From assembly GCA_019828595.1 (NCBI GenBank), contig JAHQRK010000045.1:62001-126000 (forward strand): a DNA stretch of 64,000 bases. Direction: 5' to 3'. This DNA is from Aphanomyces cochlioides. Taxonomy: Eukaryota > Oomycota > Saprolegniomycetes > Saprolegniales > Verrucalvaceae. Numbering within the stretch: position 1 is the stretch's first letter; each line of letters opens with the position of its first letter. Below, in pieces: positions 62,691-64,000 of this stretch. Both the position numbers and the translations under genes were made by a program. The notes under the pieces are model-generated. The model did no database searches. It saw only the letters and a program-made list of their open reading frames with translations, and was not told where the DNA came from.

Positions 62691-64000
62691 ATGATGTTGG
62701 CTCGCGTTGCGCCGCGCCGTCTGCCGATGGCTGTACGCTCTTCTGTACGCTTTTCTCTATCTATATTCATTCATCTAATGTTTTTACAACTGTAGATCCA
62801 TCAAACCGTTGCCTGTCGCTCGCCAATGCCGTTTGTTTTCAAACCGAAATACATGGTACTGCACTCCTCAAACTCACGTGAATCATCATCCTGCGTAGAG
62901 CTTGAATGCACCAAAGGCTGCAACGCTCGAAAATATTGCTGCAAACCGACCGATTGCATGGTGGCTTTTTGGCTGCGCTGGTATGGTCGGCGCCATGGTC
63001 GCTGTTGGTGGCGCCACGCGATTAACCCGCTCTGGCTTGTCCATGGTGACTTGGAAACCCCACGGCGGTCTTCCTCCCATGAACGATGAAGAATGGGCTG
63101 CGGAATTTGAATTGTACAAGCAGTTCCCAGAATACAAGCAACGCAAACACATGACGGTCGACGATTTCAAAGAGATTTACTTCTGGGAGTACAGCCACCG
63201 AATGCTTGGCCGCACGGTCGGGCTCGCATTTGCAGCTCCGTTGGCTTATTTCTTGCTGCGCAAGCGTATTCCACGTGAAATGTACGGCCGTCTCGGTTTT
63301 CTCTTTGGACTTGGCGCGTTCCAAGTACCTCTCTCCCACTATAAATCGATATTTATCTAAGGTCTGGTAGGGCGGAATTGGCTGGTGGATGGTCAAGAGT
63401 GGCTTGGAAGACCGCGATTTATCCGACCGCAAGGAAGTTCGCGTGAGTCCTTACCGTTTGGCAACGCATGTATGCCTTTTCCAATGGATGTGACTTGGAT
63501 TGAATATTTTGGATGTCTAGCTGGCCTTGGCATTTACGACTTGTGGTCTCTTGACGTGGACTGCTCTCGGCGTGACTTCGCCTTCGTTGGAGACCAACTT
63601 CAAGATGATTCAAGACACGATTACCCCCGATGGACTGCAAAAATTGACTCAAGTTCGCAAATGGTTGCATCGTTCGGCGTCCGTCTTGGCCTTCACGATC
63701 GTTTCTGGCGCCTTTGTCGCTGGTATTGATGCCGGCATGGCTTTCAACACATTCCCCAAAATGGGTGCTCAATGGATCCCCGACGATTTGTTTGAAATGG
63801 AGCCATGGCATCGCAACTTCTTTGAAAACACGCCACTCGTCCAACTTGACCATCGTGTTTTGGCCATGACGACACTCGCTGGGTACGCCACTCCACATGA
63901 AACACTGGTTTTCATTTAGATATTGTAGTATCACTGGCGCCTATGCAATTGCTCGTCAACCCAATGTCTGGTGGCAAATCCCTAAGCAAGCCAAGACTGC
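62691..64000 (+). CDS. COX15: Heme A synthase COX15 (3' end beyond window)
   Basis: Exons 62691-62744, 62796-62855, 62899-63324, 63371-63469, 63521-63882 and 63929 onward join in frame to about 357 residues before the window ends. The first ~50 residues are a basic presequence (MMLARVAPRRLPMAVRSS) for mitochondria. COX15 family features are AWWLFGCAGMVGAMVAVGG, RLTRSGLSMVTWKPHGGLPP, and candidate heme-ligand histidines in EYSHRMLGR, LATHLALAF and LDHRVLAM. The enzyme oxidises heme O to heme A in the inner membrane for cytochrome c oxidase. The C-terminal heme-binding half is only partly visible. Coding capacity is intact so far. Confidence 0.93.

Overview
The window looks like nuclear DNA of an oomycete, most likely a saprolegnialean (inference). 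Genes carry many very short introns of about 37-55 bp, nearly all GT...TAG. Centriole/cilium genes are present (rotatin, GCP4, a CCDC81-type protein). There is a eukaryotic bactofilin, and Tc1/mariner and hAT transposons lie beside compact genes. No species assignment is possible from sequence alone.

Layout. Bases 1-26132 are one uninterrupted satellite array: about 136 copies of a 185-bp monomer plus 10 copies of an 89-bp deletion derivative. It runs off the left edge. A gene-free stretch of about 2.1 kb follows. From 28.2 to 56.5 kb lie 13 tightly packed genes: an HU/EF-hand/IQ protein, a coiled-coil protein, GCP4, DNAJC17, TVP23, RAB1, rotatin, bactofilin, NFU1, a PX protein with a 14-residue repeat tail, SEC22, an atypical extended SDR and a large membrane metallophosphoesterase. 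One convergent pair shares overlapping stop codons and another pair is separated by only 7 bp. Two decayed transposons follow: a Tc1/mariner element (56559-58248) with near-perfect terminal inverted repeats, and a hAT element (59710-62258) with a perfect 8-bp target duplication. The window ends inside COX15, a 14th gene. A third, older hAT fragment sits at 39.4-39.7 kb.

Functions. The genes fall into centriole/microtubule organisation (HU/EF-hand protein, GCP4, rotatin), ER-Golgi traffic (RAB1, SEC22, TVP23, the PX protein) and mitochondrial cofactor assembly (NFU1, COX15). No operon logic is expected in a eukaryote. A palindromic element, TTATCCGGATAA or half of it, recurs immediately upstream of at least seven of these genes. 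It is absent from coding regions I inspected and is the best candidate for an undescribed regulatory signal here.

Gene models were built by hand: reading frames were joined at GT-AG introns, and for most genes the exon lengths were checked to sum to an open frame. Family names rest on recognisable motifs, not on database searches.
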